Shown here piece by piece: positions 62,255 through 64,000 of a stretch of 64,000 bases of DNA (within the stretch, counting starts at the first letter, position 1; every line of letters begins with the position of its first letter). The stretch lies in contig NZ_CABVHU010000011.1 of the NCBI RefSeq assembly GCF_902497855.1, forward strand, positions 62,001-126,000, given 5' to 3'. Below the pieces are notes generated by a model, which saw only the letters and a program-made list of their open reading frames with translations, searched no databases and had not been told where the DNA came from. Source of the DNA: Pseudomonas fluorescens. Its GTDB lineage: Bacteria; Pseudomonadota; Gammaproteobacteria; Pseudomonadales; Pseudomonadaceae. The position numbers and the translations under genes are program-made.

Positions 62255-63460
62255 TTACGCGGTAGCGAGCGAACGCTTCTCTGAAACACTCAAAAACCGC
62301 AACAACGCCAACAATGGAAACGCACTGCCGACGATCACGATCCACAACCAGCCGCCATGCTCATACACCGCGCTGGCCACCGACGAACCAAACGCGCCAC
62401 CGATGAAGATGCTGGTCATGTATAGCGCATTCAAACGGCTACGACTCTTGGCGTCGAGGGCGTAGACCGCGCGTTGGCCGAGGACCATGTTCATCTGTAC
62501 GCAGAAGTCGAGTACCACACCGGTGATCGCCAGGCCGATGACGCTGTAGACCGGATGGATGAAGGCCGGCAGGAAGCTCAGGCTGGCGAACAGCAGCGCC
62601 AGCAACGAAGCGATGCGGGTATGGCCGGCATCGGCCAGGCGACCGGCGATGGGCGCGGCAATGGCGCCGATGGCCCCGACCAGGGCGAAGATCGCGATCT
62701 GGGTTTGCGACAGGCCATGATTGCGCGCCAGTTCCAACGGCACGGCGGTCCAGAACAGGCTGAAGGTCGCGAACATGCAGCCCTGGTAAAACGCGCGCTG
62801 ACGCAGTACCGGTTGTTTACGCAACAAGGTCCAGAGAGAACCCAGCAACTGGCCATAAGTAGCGCTGTGATCAGGCTGGCGCTTGGGAATGGTCACCGCC
62901 AAAACGACGCTGATCGCCGCCATCAACACTGCCGCAATCACGAACATCGCCCGCCAGCCGAAATGGTCGGCCACCACGCTGGACACCGGTCGCGCCAGCA
63001 GAATCCCCAGCAGCAAGCCGCCCATGATCCCGCCGACCACACGACCGCGAGACTCTTCCGGCGCCAGGTGCGCAGCCAGGGGAATCAGGATCTGCACCGA
63101 CACCGAACTGAAGCCCACCAGCAGCGAAATCAGCAAAAACACGTTCGGCTGATCGGTGAACGCCGCGCCCAGGAGGCTGGCAATCGCCACCACACTGGTG
63201 ATGATCATCAGTCGGCGGTTCTCGAGCAGATCCCCCAGCGGCACCAGGAATAACATGCCCAACGCATAACCGATCTGGGTCAGCGAAACGATGAAGCTGG
63301 CCATGGAGCTGCTCAGGCCGACGTCCGGAGCGATCAGGTCGATGATCGGCTGGGCGTAATAGAGGTTGGCCACAATGGCGCCGCAGCAGAAGGCGAACAG
63401 CAGGACCATGCCTCGGGTCATTGTCGCGGTGGCGTGGGGCACCCGGGTTGCTGGGCTCAT
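62255..63460 (-). CDS. MFS transporter (drug/metabolite exporter type)
   Basis: Encodes 401 aa with 12 predicted membrane segments. The MFS motif A region is visible as LGMLFLVPLGDLLENRRLMI, and RGRVVGGIMGGLLLGILLAR in helix 5 suits a drug:H+ antiporter-like exporter (motif C like). The substrate cannot be told. Gene stands alone; 190 nt downstream is the TA pair and 230 nt upstream the sbp gene, all on the minus strand. Confidence 0.88.
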   Translation of the reverse strand: MSPATRVPHATATMTRGMVLLFAFCCGAIVANLYYAQPIIDLIAPDVGLSSSMASFIVSLTQIGYALGMLFLVPLGDLLENRRLMIITSVVAIASLLGAAFTDQPNVFLLISLLVGFSSVSVQILIPLAAHLAPEESRGRVVGGIMGGLLLGILLARPVSSVVADHFGWRAMFVIAAVLMAAISVVLAVTIPKRQPDHSATYGQLLGSLWTLLRKQPVLRQRAFYQGCMFATFSLFWTAVPLELARNHGLSQTQIAIFALVGAIGAIAAPIAGRLADAGHTRIASLLALLFASLSFLPAFIHPVYSVIGLAITGVVLDFCVQMNMVLGQRAVYALDAKSRSRLNALYMTSIFIGGAFGSSVASAVYEHGGWLWIVIVGSAFPLLALLRFLSVSEKRSLATA

Positions 63461-63643
63461 AACGGGTCTCGCTAAACTGAAGGGAAGGCACGCAGGCTAA
63501 GCGGCAAGCCAAAACGGCGGAAGAGGGATTGGCGTGATAGTCATCATGCCTGTGGGGAATGATTGACCCCCGCTTGCAGGGTTGCCGAACTACCTTATGT
63601 CAAAAATTCGCGGCCTGATGATACATTCCCGCAGAAAATCCAC

Positions 63644-63677
63644 AAAAAAAGGCGACCTCTGCAGGTCGCCTTTTTCG
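63644..63677 (-). terminator. Rho-independent terminator of the sulfate-binding protein gene
   Basis: Stem AAAGGCGACCT / AGGTCGCCTTT with a CTGC loop. A/T runs on both sides make it look bidirectional; on the minus strand it follows the sbp stop codon by 15 nt. Confidence 0.88.
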
Positions 63678-63690
63678 TTGGGCTTAGCGA

Positions 63691-64000
63691 TTACTGACCG
63701 CTGTAAATCTGATCAAAAACCCCGCCATCATTGAAGTGGGTCTTCTGTACGGTGCGCCAGTCACCAAAGGTTTTCTCCACCGACAGGACGTCGACTTTCG
63801 GGAAGCGGTCGGTGTACTTTGCCAACACCGCCGGGTCACGCGGTCGCAGGTAGTTCGCCGCGGCGATCTCCTGGCCTTCCGGCGACCACAGGTACTTCAG
63901 GTATTCCTCGGCGGCGGCGCGGGTGCCTTTCTTGTCGACGGTCTTGTCGACCACCGACACCGGTGGCTCGGCTTCGGCGGAGACGCTTGGGTAGATGACT
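63691..64000 (-). CDS. sbp: Sulfate ABC transporter substrate-binding protein, C-terminal part
   Basis: The frame is open to the window edge, so about 102 C-terminal residues are seen and the start lies outside. The residues AAEEYLKYLWSPEGQEIAAA, NYLRPRDPAVLAKY and HFNDGGVFDQIYSG match the periplasmic sulfate-binding protein Sbp/CysP family. In pseudomonads it heads the sbp-cysTWA uptake genes or stands alone near them; that cannot be checked here. Confidence 0.9.
   Translation of the reverse strand, partial: VIYPSVSAEAEPPVSVVDKTVDKKGTRAAAEEYLKYLWSPEGQEIAAANYLRPRDPAVLAKYTDRFPKVDVLSVEKTFGDWRTVQKTHFNDGGVFDQIYSGQ

Noticed and set aside
62474..63253. Plus-strand 259-aa open frame
   Set aside because: Antisense of the MFS transporter with the His/Gln/Arg-rich composition of a shadow frame.

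Overview
This window comes from the chromosome of a Pseudomonas of the P. fluorescens group. The evidence is the flagellar and chemotaxis gene order (fleQ, fleSR, fliE-J, hsbA-hsbR-hptB, fliK, fliL-R, flhB, flhA, flhF, fleN, fliA, cheYZAB, motCD, parC-parP-cheW, ccm operon), the GC-rich codon use, and the REP repeats of the type TGTAGGAGCTGGCTTGCCAG that fill most gaps between operons.

Layout. Positions 1-9026 hold the filament genes: the 3' part of flgK, flgL, a solitary ketoacyl-ACP synthase III gene, an enlarged fliC, fliD, fliS and fliT. Positions 9197-13566 hold the regulators fleQ and fleSR. Positions 13968-19721 hold the basal body, C-ring and export ATPase genes fliEFGHIJ. The HptB output cascade (STAS protein, REC-PP2C-kinase protein, Hpt protein) follows at 19935-22345. 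Then come fliK, fliLMNOPQR and flhB (22428-29635). A 6.4-kb accessory island (29.6-36.1 kb) separates flhB from flhA. It carries a DUF6124-type gene, two paralogous short RHS-core genes with different C-terminal tails, and between them a nested cluster of REP-associated tyrosine transposase (RAYT) copies with many GGGGACRGATTTATTT-type repeats. flhA, flhF, fleN and fliA (36.1-41.2 kb) are followed by the chemotaxis, stator and array-positioning genes (41.4-50.6 kb). Two minus-strand genes resemble export-switch parts (an FlhB C-domain paralogue and a FliK-like protein). The complete ccmABCDEFGHI cytochrome c maturation operon plus a lipoprotein gene fills 52.9-60.3 kb. The right end has an isolated phnN, a PIN-domain toxin-antitoxin pair, an MFS exporter and the 3' end of a sulfate-binding protein gene.

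Regulation visible in sequence. Five good sigma-54 (GG-N10-GC) promoters lie before fleSR, fliE, fliK, fliL and flhA, as expected for FleQ/FleR control. A near-perfect FliA (sigma-28) promoter precedes fliC. Many gene junctions overlap by 4 nt, which indicates translational coupling.

Most interesting parts. These are the twin short-RHS modules, which share a 5' leader, core and 3' hairpins but not their tails; the RAYT array with a 435-bp near-perfect tandem duplication that begins at the element's terminal repeat; the orphan KASIII gene left where other pseudomonads have a flagellin glycosylation island; the repeated acidic LLDxLHG motif in the CheA linker; and the FlhB-C/FliK-like gene pair. 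All functional statements rest on recognised motifs and gene order; no database search was run.
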